Origin: Alistipes sp.
Lineage (GTDB): Bacteria > Bacteroidota > Bacteroidia > Bacteroidales > Rikenellaceae
NCBI GenBank assembly: GCA_017555695.1
Contig: JAFZFX010000022.1
Location: forward strand, 1-64,000
Direction of reading: 5' to 3'
DNA: 64,000 nt
Position numbers and translations under genes: made by a program. Shown here piece after piece: positions 8,049-16,889 of the stretch (its first letter is position 1; each line of letters opens with the position of its first letter). Below the pieces are notes generated by a model. It was not told the origin of the DNA and did no database searches. It was given only the letters and a program-made list of their open reading frames with translations.

Positions 8049-9254
8049 TTACTTAAAATATTTGTTGGCGAATTTGATATACTGCAGCCAATCGTATAGC
8101 GTGATGTCGTGCTTGCCCGTGCGGATGTGATAACCCACCGAACCCTCAATCGAGGGCTTCTCGGGTTGGGGCATAGCACTTATTGCCAAACCCTTCTTGC
8201 CATACAACTCATAGACGGGCGAGGCATAGAGAGCCGAGAGGAACTCGCCCTCGGGGTCGGCCCAAGCATCCTCCGTAGCACTTGCCACATATACGGGGCG
8301 GGGTGCTATCAGGGCAATAAGACCCTGCTGGTCCACCAATAGCGCCTCCTCGTTGTCGTTATATTTGTTGTAGTTGTCGCAGAACCAATGCGGGAACGAT
8401 TTATTAATCTTGGCTACCGTCTCACCCATCTTACGCATAGAGAGCGCCGCGCCACCGCAACCCGAATCATTCGAAACGGCCAACGCAAAACGCTTGTCGC
8501 AAACCGCCGCCCAAAGCGAAGTCTTACCCAGGCGAGAGTGGCCAACGACAGCTACACGCTTGTTGTCGATGCTCTTATCCTTCTCCAGGTAGTCCATCAC
8601 GCGGCTCAAGCCCCACGCCCAGGCGCCGATAGTACCCCACTCATCTGCGGCAGGCACACTCTGACCCTCGGTGTAAAACAACGGATGGATACCATTCTGG
8701 AAGTTATCATCAACATCGGGGTCCACATCGCCACGATATATCGTCGCCACAGCATATCCCGCACCCACAATCTCCTCCAGCGGCCAACGCGACATTGCCG
8801 CACCGCGCGGAGCATCACCCTTCAACTCCTCACCCTTGGGAGCATTCTCCGAGATGATGATTACGGGGTCGGGGTTTATCTGGTGGTTACCCTTGAAGTT
8901 CATACATACAAACGCCGGCACCTTGCCCTTCGCCTCGGCGGGTTGATAGATCAGCAGAAGAATCGGCGTGGGAAGACCCTCGACATTTATGGCCACCTGC
9001 TTACGCACAGCCTTTCCGCCCAGTGCCTTATCGCTCTGTTCCAGCATTTCGAACGACACCTTGGGCTGCTTCTCGGGCGTACGGCCATAGACCTCGCTCT
9101 GGAAAAACTCCAAAATGGCGGGACGATGTACCTTTTTCCACTCCTTCAGTGACTCAAACTCAAGAGGCTTTGCGCCATACTTTTGTTGCGCCACCACACT
9201 CATCGACGGCAACACTACGGCCACCATCAGCATCAATCCAAACAATTTTTTCAT
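8049..9254 (-). CDS. Secreted CE15-like esterase (glucuronoyl esterase family, alpha/beta hydrolase)
   Basis: A 401-residue protein with an N-terminal signal peptide ending near VVAQQ. The nucleophile elbow GHSRLGK (Ser240), followed by SNDSGCGGAAL and a late HIRTGKHDI histidine, matches carbohydrate esterase family 15. That family cleaves esters between lignin and 4-O-methyl-glucuronic acid on xylan. Bacteroidales use such enzymes on plant cell-wall polysaccharide in the periplasm. The ATG at 9254 is chosen because it opens the signal peptide and lies about 40 bases from a minus-strand TATATTTG box. No SusC/SusD pair is nearby, so it is an orphan rather than part of a polysaccharide utilisation locus. 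Exact substrate is inferred from family only. Confidence 0.75.
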   Translation of the reverse strand: MKKLFGLMLMVAVVLPSMSVVAQQKYGAKPLEFESLKEWKKVHRPAILEFFQSEVYGRTPEKQPKVSFEMLEQSDKALGGKAVRKQVAINVEGLPTPILLLIYQPAEAKGKVPAFVCMNFKGNHQINPDPVIIISENAPKGEELKGDAPRGAAMSRWPLEEIVGAGYAVATIYRGDVDPDVDDNFQNGIHPLFYTEGQSVPAADEWGTIGAWAWGLSRVMDYLEKDKSIDNKRVAVVGHSRLGKTSLWAAVCDKRFALAVSNDSGCGGAALSMRKMGETVAKINKSFPHWFCDNYNKYNDNEEALLVDQQGLIALIAPRPVYVASATEDAWADPEGEFLSALYASPVYELYGKKGLAISAMPQPEKPSIEGSVGYHIRTGKHDITLYDWLQYIKFANKYFK

Positions 9255-9298
9255 AATATACTCGATTGAAGTTTTCGCTCTTTTGTTCATTCTATCTA

Positions 9299-9306
9299 CA
9301 AATATA
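9299..9306 (-). promoter_or_regulatory. -7 box of the CE15-like gene
   Basis: Reads TATATTTG on the minus strand, about 45 bases before the start codon at 9254. Confidence 0.45.
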
Positions 9307-9393
9307 ATCATTCACGCTGTTTATTGCAATTTTAATCTCACTTTATAGTCCACGAAAATGGCCCGACGCGTGATAAAAATCTATTATTTTTCT

Positions 9394-9401
9394 TATCTTT
9401 G
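9394..9401 (+). promoter_or_regulatory. -7 box of the PurF-like operon
   Basis: TATCTTTG in a T-rich region. It gives a leader of about 95 bases before the start codon at 9504. Confidence 0.5.
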
Positions 9402-9411
9402 CAGTTGCGAC

Positions 9412-9457
9412 GGCCAACCGCTTCACCCCGCCCGAGGGTGTGGCGCGAAGTTTGGCC
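9412..9457 (+). promoter_or_regulatory. Stem-loop in the PurF-like gene leader
   Basis: GGCCAA (9412-9417) pairs with TTGGCC (9452-9457), and inside it CACCC (9424-9428) pairs with GGGTG (9436-9440). The sequence is GC-rich in an otherwise AT-rich leader. It could be a cis-regulatory element, but there is no match I recognise. Confidence 0.35.
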
Positions 9458-9503
9458 AAAACAGCAATTTACTTTTTCGCATAAACAATTAACTCTATAT
9501 AAT

Positions 9504-10925
9504 ATGTCAGGTTTTTTTGGCTGCGTATCTCGCAACGAATGTGTCAATGAGGTCTTCTATGGCACCGACTATCACTCACACTTGGGTACCAAACGCGCTG
9601 GTATGGCCTTTGTCGAAAACGGCAAGTTCACCAGATCTATCCACTCGCTCGAAGATGGATATTTCCGCAATAAGTTCGAGAGCGAGCTCGACAAGTTTGG
9701 CGAATCGAAGATGGGTATCGGCGTAATCTCGGACAACGAGGCTCAGCCCATCACCATCACCTCTCACATTGGCCGCTATGCAGTGGTAACCGTTGCCCGC
9801 ATCGACAATGTGGAAGAACTCACCGAGGAGCTACTCAGAGATAACCACCACTTTGCCGAGCTTTCGGGTTCGTCAATCAACGCTTCGGAGCTTATCGCCA
9901 TCCTCATCGGACAGGGTAAGTCAATCAAGGACGGTATAGAGTTAGTTCACAAAAAGATTAAGGGTTCTTGCTCTATTCTGGTACTCACCGACCACGCCAT
10001 CTACGCCGCGCGCGACAAGTTCGGCCGTACACCCATCATCATCGGCAAGAACGACAAGGGATATGTATGCGCCAGCGAGAGCTCGAGCTTCGACAACCTC
10101 GGCTACGAGTATGTTCGTGACCTCGGCCCTGGCGAGGTGGTACGCATCACCGCCGACGGCATACATCAGGTGACACCTCCGGGCAAGCGCAAGCAGATTT
10201 GCTCGTTCCTGTGGGTATATTATGGCTACCCCTCGGCTTGGTATGAGGGCATTAATGTCGAGAACTGCCGTTACGAGTGCGGTGCCGCTATGGCTCGCCG
10301 CGACAACGATGTAGAGCCCGACTTCGCCGCTGGTATCCCCGACTCGGGTGTAGGTCACGCCATCGGTTACTCTAACGAGAAGGGCATCCCCTACAAGCGT
10401 CCCTTCGTTAAGTACACCCCCACCTGGCCCCGTAGCTTTATGCCGCAGAACCAGAAGATGCGCGACCTTGTAGCCAAGATGAAGTTGCTGCCCAACAGCA
10501 AGTTCACCGCTGGTCAGAAAATTCTGTTTATGGACGATAGTATCGTGCGAGGCACACAGCTCAAGGATAATGTGGTGAAACTCCTCGACTCGGGCGTTAA
10601 GGAGATACATATGCGTATTGCCTGCCCGCCGCTGATTTTCCCCTGCCGATTCCTGAACTTCTCTACTTCGCGCAGCACTTACGACCTCTACGCTCGCCGT
10701 GTCATCCGCGACATCGAGGGTACTGACAATATTCCCGATTCAGTATTCGAGCAGTATGCCAACCCCGACAGCGATAAGTACAAGGAGATGGTGAACATTA
10801 TGTGCCGCCACCTGCAACTCACCTCGCTCAAGTTCCAGCGTCTGGACGATTTGGTGCAAGCCATCGGACTCAAGAAGGAGGATTTGTGTACTCATTGCTG
10901 GGATAACTCAAGCTACGACGAATAA
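9504..10925 (+). CDS. Amidophosphoribosyltransferase-like protein (PurF paralogue) with degenerate glutaminase domain
   Basis: A 473-residue protein with PurF architecture: N-terminal class II glutamine amidotransferase-like domain (about 1-230) and C-terminal phosphoribosyltransferase domain with the PRPP motif LFMDDSIVRGT (D344, D345). The start at 9504 gives MSGFFG, aligning with the MCGIVG start of PurF. Ser2 therefore replaces the catalytic N-terminal Cys. The NG oxyanion motif of the domain is also not evident (VARIDN instead). It probably cannot hydrolyse glutamine, and may use ammonia or have another role. It resembles a paralogue I recall from Bacteroides that is commonly annotated as amidophosphoribosyltransferase. 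The lactonase gene follows 17 bases downstream. Confidence 0.75.
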   Translation: MSGFFGCVSRNECVNEVFYGTDYHSHLGTKRAGMAFVENGKFTRSIHSLEDGYFRNKFESELDKFGESKMGIGVISDNEAQPITITSHIGRYAVVTVARIDNVEELTEELLRDNHHFAELSGSSINASELIAILIGQGKSIKDGIELVHKKIKGSCSILVLTDHAIYAARDKFGRTPIIIGKNDKGYVCASESSSFDNLGYEYVRDLGPGEVVRITADGIHQVTPPGKRKQICSFLWVYYGYPSAWYEGINVENCRYECGAAMARRDNDVEPDFAAGIPDSGVGHAIGYSNEKGIPYKRPFVKYTPTWPRSFMPQNQKMRDLVAKMKLLPNSKFTAGQKILFMDDSIVRGTQLKDNVVKLLDSGVKEIHMRIACPPLIFPCRFLNFSTSRSTYDLYARRVIRDIEGTDNIPDSVFEQYANPDSDKYKEMVNIMCRHLQLTSLKFQRLDDLVQAIGLKKEDLCTHCWDNSSYDE

Positions 10926-10942
10926 TTTTTACACTCAATAAG

Positions 10943-12043
10943 ATGCGCCCCACATTGCGATATATCACTCGAGTGGCATTGCCCCTGGTGGCATTGTGCC
11001 TCACTCTGGGTTCTACCTACGCCTCGGCTACCGAGCGCGAGAAGAAGACAAAGCAGCAGACGCTGCTCATCGGAACATATACCGCAAAGGATAGCGAGGG
11101 CATCTACCGCAGCCATTTCAACCCGAAGTCGGGCTCTCTTTCGCAGCCCGAACTTCTGGTGAAGGTTGATAACCCTTCGTTCTTGGCTATGTCCGAGGAC
11201 AAAGCTCACCTCTACGCAGTCAGCGAGGGCGGCAACAACGAAAGTTCGGCGCTCAACGCCTTTGACTACAACCCTGCGACTCACTCGGCCACGCTGATTA
11301 ACCGCCAGCCGACACACGGCGCATCACCCTGCTATGTGGCACTGCACCGCGACAACGCCTTCACAGCCAACTACACGGGCGGCTCATACTCGAAGATGAA
11401 GATTGCTGCCGACGGCTCGCTGGGTAAATCATCGGCACACCCCATCATCAAGGAGGGCCGACGCTCACACATCCACGGCATATTCCCCACGCCCGATGGC
11501 GAGAATATCTATATCACCGATTTGGGTTGCGACCTGCTGCTCAAGTGCGACGCCGAGGGTAACATCCTCTCCGAGACCGCACTCTCGCGCGGCTCTGGCC
11601 CACGCCATCTGGCCTTCTCGAAGAGTGGCAATCGTGCATATCTGCTCAACGAGTTGTCGGGTACGGTCTGCGTATTCGACATCAGTGGCCGCGAGCCACA
11701 ACTCCTGCAGGAGATAGCATCCGACAGCGTAGGCGGTGGCGGTTCTGCCGACATACACCTCTCGCCCGACGGTCGTTATCTCTACGCCAGCAACCGCCTC
11801 AAAGAGGACGGCATATCGGTTTTCAGTATTGACAAGAGTGGTCGTCTGAAGAAGATTGGCTACACCAAGACGGGCATACATCCTCGCAACTTCACCCTCT
11901 CTCCCGACGGCCGATTCCTGCTCGTCGCCGAGCGTGACAGCAACTGCATCGAGGTCTTCGCGCGCAACAAACGCACAGGACTCCTAAAGCCCACGCCACA
12001 CAAGCTACACTTGAGTATGCCGGTATTCGTAATGTGGGAGTAG
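10943..12043 (+). CDS. Exported lactonase-family beta-propeller protein (6-phosphogluconolactonase-like)
   Basis: A 366-residue protein with a signal peptide (hydrophobic core to about residue 28) and a seven-bladed propeller of the YbhE/lactonase type. Blade repeats such as FLAMSEDKAHLYAVSE, HLAFSKSGNRAYLLNE, DIHLSPDGRYLYASNR and NFTLSPDGRFLLVAERD recur at intervals of about 50 residues. Cytoplasmic members hydrolyse 6-phosphogluconolactone, but an exported one more likely acts on another lactone or binds a ligand. Its position 17 bases after the PurF-like gene suggests cotranscription without an obvious functional link. Confidence 0.8.
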   Translation: MRPTLRYITRVALPLVALCLTLGSTYASATEREKKTKQQTLLIGTYTAKDSEGIYRSHFNPKSGSLSQPELLVKVDNPSFLAMSEDKAHLYAVSEGGNNESSALNAFDYNPATHSATLINRQPTHGASPCYVALHRDNAFTANYTGGSYSKMKIAADGSLGKSSAHPIIKEGRRSHIHGIFPTPDGENIYITDLGCDLLLKCDAEGNILSETALSRGSGPRHLAFSKSGNRAYLLNELSGTVCVFDISGREPQLLQEIASDSVGGGGSADIHLSPDGRYLYASNRLKEDGISVFSIDKSGRLKKIGYTKTGIHPRNFTLSPDGRFLLVAERDSNCIEVFARNKRTGLLKPTPHKLHLSMPVFVMWE

Positions 12044-12077
12044 TCCACAATCCACCCTACGCACACAACCACAGAGA

Positions 12078-12095
12078 GCATATCTGCTGATATGC
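12078..12095. terminator. Possible hairpin terminator between convergent genes
   Basis: GCATATC/GATATGC, 7 bp with a 4-base loop, flanked by AGAG/CTCT, lies in the 81-base gap between the lactonase and MATE genes. It lacks a T-run. Confidence 0.35.
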
Positions 12096-12124
12096 CCACT
12101 CTAATTGCGTATATTTCTCTGAAA

Positions 12125-13510
12125 TTAGATAGATTTCTCGCTCGCAGGATTCTGGCGCAACTTACGCAGTTGTGGGAAGAGCAACACTGCGGCCAGCACC
12201 GAAGATGCGAAGTCGGCGATGGGAATTGAGTACCACACGCCATTGCCACCCCACCAGCGGGGCAGAATAAAGAGCAGCGGCACGATGAAGAGCAACTGTC
12301 GTGACACCGAGAGCAGAATGGCTCGTTTGGGCTTGCCGATATGCTGGAAGAAGTTACCCGCCACAATGTTGAAGCCCACGATGGGCAACATCAGCACAAG
12401 CATCTTCAATCCACGCGCCGAGGCCTCAATCAGCTCGGTCGCATTACCCGTACCATCCTCGCTGACAAAAATCTTCACCACCTCATAGGGGAAGACCTCG
12501 CACAGCACAAAGCCCAGCGTCGTAGTCGCCACGGCCCAACCCACAGTCATCCACAGCACCTGCTTCACGCGGTCGAACTTACGCGCACCGTAGTTATATC
12601 CCGCAATGGGTTGCATACCCTGCGTGAGTCCCATCACCACCATCGTGAAGAGGAAGGCCACGCGGTTAGCAATACCGTATGCTCCGATTGAGAGGTCGCC
12701 ACCATTGTCGCGCAGTGTGTTGTTCACCAGAATCACCACCACGCAGGCACACGACTGAATCATAAATGGAGCCATACCCACCGAGATGATATTCTTGATG
12801 ATATCCCAATGCGCGCGGAACGCATCTCTGCGGAACTGCAAGAAACTCTTGGGGTTGCTGAAATGGACGAGCTGAATGACCACCGACACGCCCTGCGCTA
12901 TCACCGTAGCCCATGCCGAACCCGCTATGCCCCAACCAAATACGAAGATAAACAGCCAGTCGAGCAGTGCATTGAGCAGAACGGCAAAAATCGTGATGTA
13001 CATCGCCTCGTTGGGGTATCCCGTGACGCGCAACATACAGTTAAGGCCGTGATATAGGTGGGTTATGATGTTTCCGTAGAGGATGATTCGCATATACTCG
13101 CGGGCATAGGGCAGCGTCTGCTCGCTCGCGCCAAAGAAGTAGAGCAACTCGTCGAGATAGAGAATACCAAATAGCGTCAGCACCAGACCCATCACCACAT
13201 TCAGCAGCACCACATTACCCAGGATGTTCTCGGCAGCGGTCTTGTTGCCTTGACCCAGACGGATAGATGTGAGGGCGGCCGAACCAGCACCGACCATAGC
13301 ACCAAAGGCGGCCGTCAGGTTCATCATAGGCATAGTCAACGCCAAACCCGTAATGGCCAGCGGACCTACGCCCTGACCTACAAATATGCTATCGACGATG
13401 TTGTATAGCGACGCAGCCACCTGCGCGATGATTGCAGGCATCGCGTATTGCTTCAACAGCGTTGATAATCTGTCTGTACCTAATGATTGAGGTGAACCGC
13501 TACTATTCAT
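12125..13510 (-). CDS. MATE family efflux transporter
   Basis: A 461-residue inner-membrane protein with about twelve hydrophobic segments in two related halves, typical of the MATE (multi antimicrobial extrusion) superfamily of Na+/H+-coupled drug or metabolite antiporters. Family-like stretches include the N-terminal PAIIAQVAASLYNIVDSIFVG and the second-half MGLTQGMQPIAGYNYGA. Substrate cannot be told. A minus-strand TAACTTTG box (13523-13516) lies only about 5 bases upstream of the ATG, so the message may be nearly leaderless or the true start may be further in (next Met is residue 24). Confidence 0.9.
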   Translation of the reverse strand: MNSSGSPQSLGTDRLSTLLKQYAMPAIIAQVAASLYNIVDSIFVGQGVGPLAITGLALTMPMMNLTAAFGAMVGAGSAALTSIRLGQGNKTAAENILGNVVLLNVVMGLVLTLFGILYLDELLYFFGASEQTLPYAREYMRIILYGNIITHLYHGLNCMLRVTGYPNEAMYITIFAVLLNALLDWLFIFVFGWGIAGSAWATVIAQGVSVVIQLVHFSNPKSFLQFRRDAFRAHWDIIKNIISVGMAPFMIQSCACVVVILVNNTLRDNGGDLSIGAYGIANRVAFLFTMVVMGLTQGMQPIAGYNYGARKFDRVKQVLWMTVGWAVATTTLGFVLCEVFPYEVVKIFVSEDGTGNATELIEASARGLKMLVLMLPIVGFNIVAGNFFQHIGKPKRAILLSVSRQLLFIVPLLFILPRWWGGNGVWYSIPIADFASSVLAAVLLFPQLRKLRQNPASEKSI

Positions 13511-13515
13511 AGGGG

Positions 13516-13523
13516 CAAAGTTA
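13516..13523 (-). promoter_or_regulatory. -7 box of the MATE gene
   Basis: Reads TAACTTTG on the minus strand. The predicted transcription start would fall almost on the start codon. Confidence 0.45.
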
Positions 13524-13602
13524 CTAATTTTTTCCTAACATCTACATCTTTTCGCGGGGGCAATACCCCTCTATCAAGCAACTTCTCGCAACAAAGTGCC
13601 GA

Positions 13603-14244
13603 TTAAAGTGTATGTACAACTATATGTTTTTCGCCTAGGCGATGCACCAGCATCCTTACGCCACTGTGATGGGCAACATCTCCCACAATCGTGCCCTGGT
13701 CGATGGCAGTCAGACGGATGTCACGCCTAAAGTCCAGACCCGACATCTGCGCCATCTTATAGAGCGTCTCCTTGGCGCACCACACCTTGGCGAGGAACAG
13801 CCCCTCATCCTCAGCGCAGAGTTCGCGCTCCTCTGCCGAGAGATACTTTTCCGCCACACGGCCGAAGTTACGCTCCAACTGCTCGACATCCACGCCACAA
13901 GGCACAGACGACAACGCCACCACCACTCTGTCGCGGCAGTGCGATACCGATATATATTTATAGAGTGAATCTCCCACCCGAATGGGCGAAGCGAGCGCAG
14001 GTGCGCCCTGACTATTGTATTCGATGTTTATCTCCTCCTCAGCCGACACCTCACGCAGCAGTTGTCGCCACGCAAGTCTCTCGGCTCGGCGCGTCGGTGA
14101 TGTGATGCCCTCGACAGCCTGGCGATCTCTCTCGTCGGCTCTAGACTCCAACACCTCGCTCTCGGCTATCGGAGAGGTGAAGACCACCATCTCACCCTCA
14201 CTAAAGTACAACACTTCGGACATACTATCTACCCCCTCGGCCAT
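13603..14244 (-). CDS. 4'-phosphopantetheinyl transferase, Sfp-type
   Basis: A 213-residue enzyme that transfers phosphopantetheine from CoA to a carrier-protein serine. The superfamily signatures are visible: VPCGVDVEQL (Mg2+-binding Asp and Glu) and FLAKVWCAKETLYK (WxxKE motif). Length is typical of Sfp-type rather than the short AcpS type. The gene starts 6 bases after gldE, an adjacency common in Bacteroidales. A second possible start (MSEVLYF, 14223) lies 21 bases in. Target carrier unknown; acyl carrier protein or a polyketide/flexirubin-type carrier are options. Confidence 0.88.
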   Translation of the reverse strand: MAEGVDSMSEVLYFSEGEMVVFTSPIAESEVLESRADERDRQAVEGITSPTRRAERLAWRQLLREVSAEEEINIEYNSQGAPALASPIRVGDSLYKYISVSHCRDRVVVALSSVPCGVDVEQLERNFGRVAEKYLSAEERELCAEDEGLFLAKVWCAKETLYKMAQMSGLDFRRDIRLTAIDQGTIVGDVAHHSGVRMLVHRLGEKHIVVHTL

Positions 14245-14250
14245 ACTATA

Positions 14251-15537
14251 CTATTTCGTACCGACAATCACCTTAATCTTATCCACACGGCGGCCATCCA
14301 TCTTCTGTACCGTCATACGGATGTTGTGCGCCTCGACCGTGTCGCCCTTCTTCAGCAGGTCACGACGCAACTCCAGCATCAGACCAGCCAAAGTCTCGGC
14401 ACGACCCTGCACATCGGCGAAGATATCCTCCTCGGCCTCGATGACGCGCTCGAAATCGACAATATGTGTCTTACCGTCAAAGATATAGGTATTGGCATTG
14501 AGTCGCTCGTAGAATGACTCATCCTCATCGCTCTCGTCCGAAATCTCACCTACGACCTCCTCCAGGATATCCTCCAGCGACACCAGACCCTGCGTTGCGC
14601 CATACTCATCAACCACGATGGCCACATGAATCTTGTTCTCCTGGAAGTCGCGCAACAAGTCGTCAATCTTCTTATGCTTGGGCACGAAGTATATCTTACG
14701 CAGCAACTGCTGCCAACCGAACTCATTGCCACAGGCTATGTAGGGGAGCAGGTCCTTGACATAGAGCGCACCCTTGATGTCGTCCAAATCCTCGTCATAG
14801 ACGGGGATACGCGAATAACCCGACTCAATAATCACCGCCTTCACCTGCTCGAATGTAGATTTTATATCGAGAGCCGTGATGTCGATTCGCGGGCGCATAA
14901 TCTCCTCCACCTCGGTATTCACGAAGTTCACGATGCCCGACAGCATCTGATGCTCCTCCTCCGACTGCGCCGAGCCGCGAGCCAAATCCATTGCATCGGC
15001 CAACTCCTCAATAGAGATTTCGGCATTGCGCGTAGCCAGACGGCTTATGCGGCCACCCGTACGCACCAGCACATACGACATAGGCTTGCATACCCACTTC
15101 AATATCTTGATGGGATAGACAACCAACTGCGCAAACTGGCGGGGATTACCTTGTGAGAGTACCTTCGGCAGAATCTCGCCAAATAGCAACAGCAGGAATG
15201 TGACCAACACCGTCTTGAACAGAAACTCAAAGCGGTGGAACTCAAACAGCGCATCCATAATATTCGACGAGAGTATTACGATGCCGATGTTCACCAGATT
15301 GTTAGCCACAAGGATTGTTGCCAGCAGCGAATCTACATCGCCCAGCAACGATATGATTGCCTTCTCGCGCATATTGCCGCTGTCGCGCATCTGCTGCAAC
15401 TGCTGGGGCGAGAGCGAGAAGAAGGCCACTTCAGAGCCTGATACCAATGCAGAGATGACGAGTAACATAACTGTTATCGTCATCATAACTGCAGTTTCGA
15501 TAGAGAAACCCAAATATGTAATTATCGTCTCCTCCAA
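14251..15537 (-). CDS. gldE: GldE-like CNNM/HlyC-CorC family membrane protein
   Basis: A 428-residue protein with an N-terminal transmembrane DUF21/CNNM domain (about 1-190; ALVSGSEVAFFSLSP is characteristic), two CBS domains (about 205-330; MRPRIDITALD, VSLEDILEEVVGEI) and a C-terminal CorC/HlyC domain (about 345-428). In Bacteroidota this protein is named GldE, for its link to gliding motility and Por/type IX secretion, with GldD as partner. Non-gliding Bacteroidales keep it too. No gldD is adjacent here. The predicted start at 15537 is TTG; the first ATG would remove part of the first transmembrane segment. It begins 12 bases after ftsZ. Confidence 0.85.
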   Translation of the reverse strand: MEETIITYLGFSIETAVMMTITVMLLVISALVSGSEVAFFSLSPQQLQQMRDSGNMREKAIISLLGDVDSLLATILVANNLVNIGIVILSSNIMDALFEFHRFEFLFKTVLVTFLLLLFGEILPKVLSQGNPRQFAQLVVYPIKILKWVCKPMSYVLVRTGGRISRLATRNAEISIEELADAMDLARGSAQSEEEHQMLSGIVNFVNTEVEEIMRPRIDITALDIKSTFEQVKAVIIESGYSRIPVYDEDLDDIKGALYVKDLLPYIACGNEFGWQQLLRKIYFVPKHKKIDDLLRDFQENKIHVAIVVDEYGATQGLVSLEDILEEVVGEISDESDEDESFYERLNANTYIFDGKTHIVDFERVIEAEEDIFADVQGRAETLAGLMLELRRDLLKKGDTVEAHNIRMTVQKMDGRRVDKIKVIVGTK

Positions 15538-15549
15538 ATCTTCGGGTCT

Positions 15550-16872
15550 TTAGTTAAACAACTCACCGTCGTGAGAGAGTGAGGGAGCAGCGGGCTGGTC
15601 ATCGCTATAGACAGCCTTGCGCTGGCGAGAGTTCTCTACATCCACAACCAACTTCACATTACGACGCTGGAACGAGGGGATACGCAACTCGGCCTCGATG
15701 TTGGCCCACTTCGACGGCTTGCGGTCGAGCACGGCGGGCATCTGCGGCTGCTGATGCTGATGAACGCTCGATACTACGGGCTCGGGACCACCTATAACCT
15801 CGGTTGTGAAGTCATCCTCATCATCGATAGGCTTTACGCTATCCAGAATCAGAGGCATAGGACGCGGAGCCACTTCGTCGGTGCTGAAGCCTGTAGCCAC
15901 AACCACCAACTCAATCATCTCCTCACCCATAGGCTTCGAGCTTGCACCCCAGATGATGTTGGCGTTATGCTCTACACCCTCATCATCCTTATAGCTTGCG
16001 TAGCTCTGTATGTAGTCGATGATGGCCATAGTCTCCTCGTACGATACCGACTCGATATCCTTGGCCGCAATGTTGATAAGCACATTTGTTGCACCCGCAA
16101 TCAGGTTGCTGTCAAGCAGGGGCGAGCAGAGTGAACGGCGGGCTGCCTCCAAGGCACGACCCTCACCCTCGGCTGTAGCCACACCCATATGGGCACGACC
16201 GCTACCCTTCATCACGCGCTGCAAGTCGGCGAAGTCCACACGCACATAGGCTGTCTCCACAGTGATAAGCTCGGCGATACCCTTTGTGGCTGAAGCCAAG
16301 ATATCGTCAGCCTTGCGGAAGGCCTGCGGCAGAGAGAGCTTGCCGTACATCTCGCGGATGCTGTCGTTGTTGATTACCAGCAGAGAGTCGGCATACTTGC
16401 GCAACTCCTCGATACCCTCGGCAGCCTGACGGCAGCGCATAGGACCCTCACCACGCAGGGGCGAAGTAACATTGGCTACGGTCAAGAGACCCATATCGTG
16501 CGCCAGCTTGGCAATCACAGGCGACGCACCAGTACCTGTACCACCACCCATTCCTGCGGTGATGAATACCATACGGGTATGTGTTGATTCTATGTATTGC
16601 TTAATCTGGTCGAGTGACTCCAGCGCTGCCTCGCGACCACGCTCGGGGTCGTTACCTGCGCCCAGACCATCATTACCCAGACGAATCTTATCTTTCACGG
16701 GCGAGTTATCCATCGCCTTCTGGTCGGTGTTGCAGATCAAGAAGTTTACACCCTTGATGCCTGTATTCCACATATGGTTCACGGCGTTACCACCAGCACC
16801 ACCAACACCTATCACGGTTATAATCGACGACTCCTGCTTGGGCATCGAAAGTTCGTTCACTAAATCCTCCAT
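15550..16872 (-). CDS. ftsZ: Cell division protein FtsZ
   Basis: The tubulin-like GTPase that forms the cytokinetic ring, 440 residues. The core includes GVGGAGGNAVNHM near the N-terminus and the GTP-binding signature GGGTGTGASPVIA (Ser in place of the common Ala) near residue 105. The conserved C-terminal domain is followed by a linker of about 100 residues. The end (SLSHDGELFN) would be the site that meets FtsA. The ATG at 16872 is preferred over TTG two codons upstream. It is the last cell-division gene in the cluster, 17 bases after ftsA, with gldE and the PPTase next. Confidence 0.97.
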   Translation of the reverse strand: MEDLVNELSMPKQESSIITVIGVGGAGGNAVNHMWNTGIKGVNFLICNTDQKAMDNSPVKDKIRLGNDGLGAGNDPERGREAALESLDQIKQYIESTHTRMVFITAGMGGGTGTGASPVIAKLAHDMGLLTVANVTSPLRGEGPMRCRQAAEGIEELRKYADSLLVINNDSIREMYGKLSLPQAFRKADDILASATKGIAELITVETAYVRVDFADLQRVMKGSGRAHMGVATAEGEGRALEAARRSLCSPLLDSNLIAGATNVLINIAAKDIESVSYEETMAIIDYIQSYASYKDDEGVEHNANIIWGASSKPMGEEMIELVVVATGFSTDEVAPRPMPLILDSVKPIDDEDDFTTEVIGGPEPVVSSVHQHQQPQMPAVLDRKPSKWANIEAELRIPSFQRRNVKLVVDVENSRQRKAVYSDDQPAAPSLSHDGELFN

Positions 16873-16889
16873 CTTCAAAAATCTACTTT

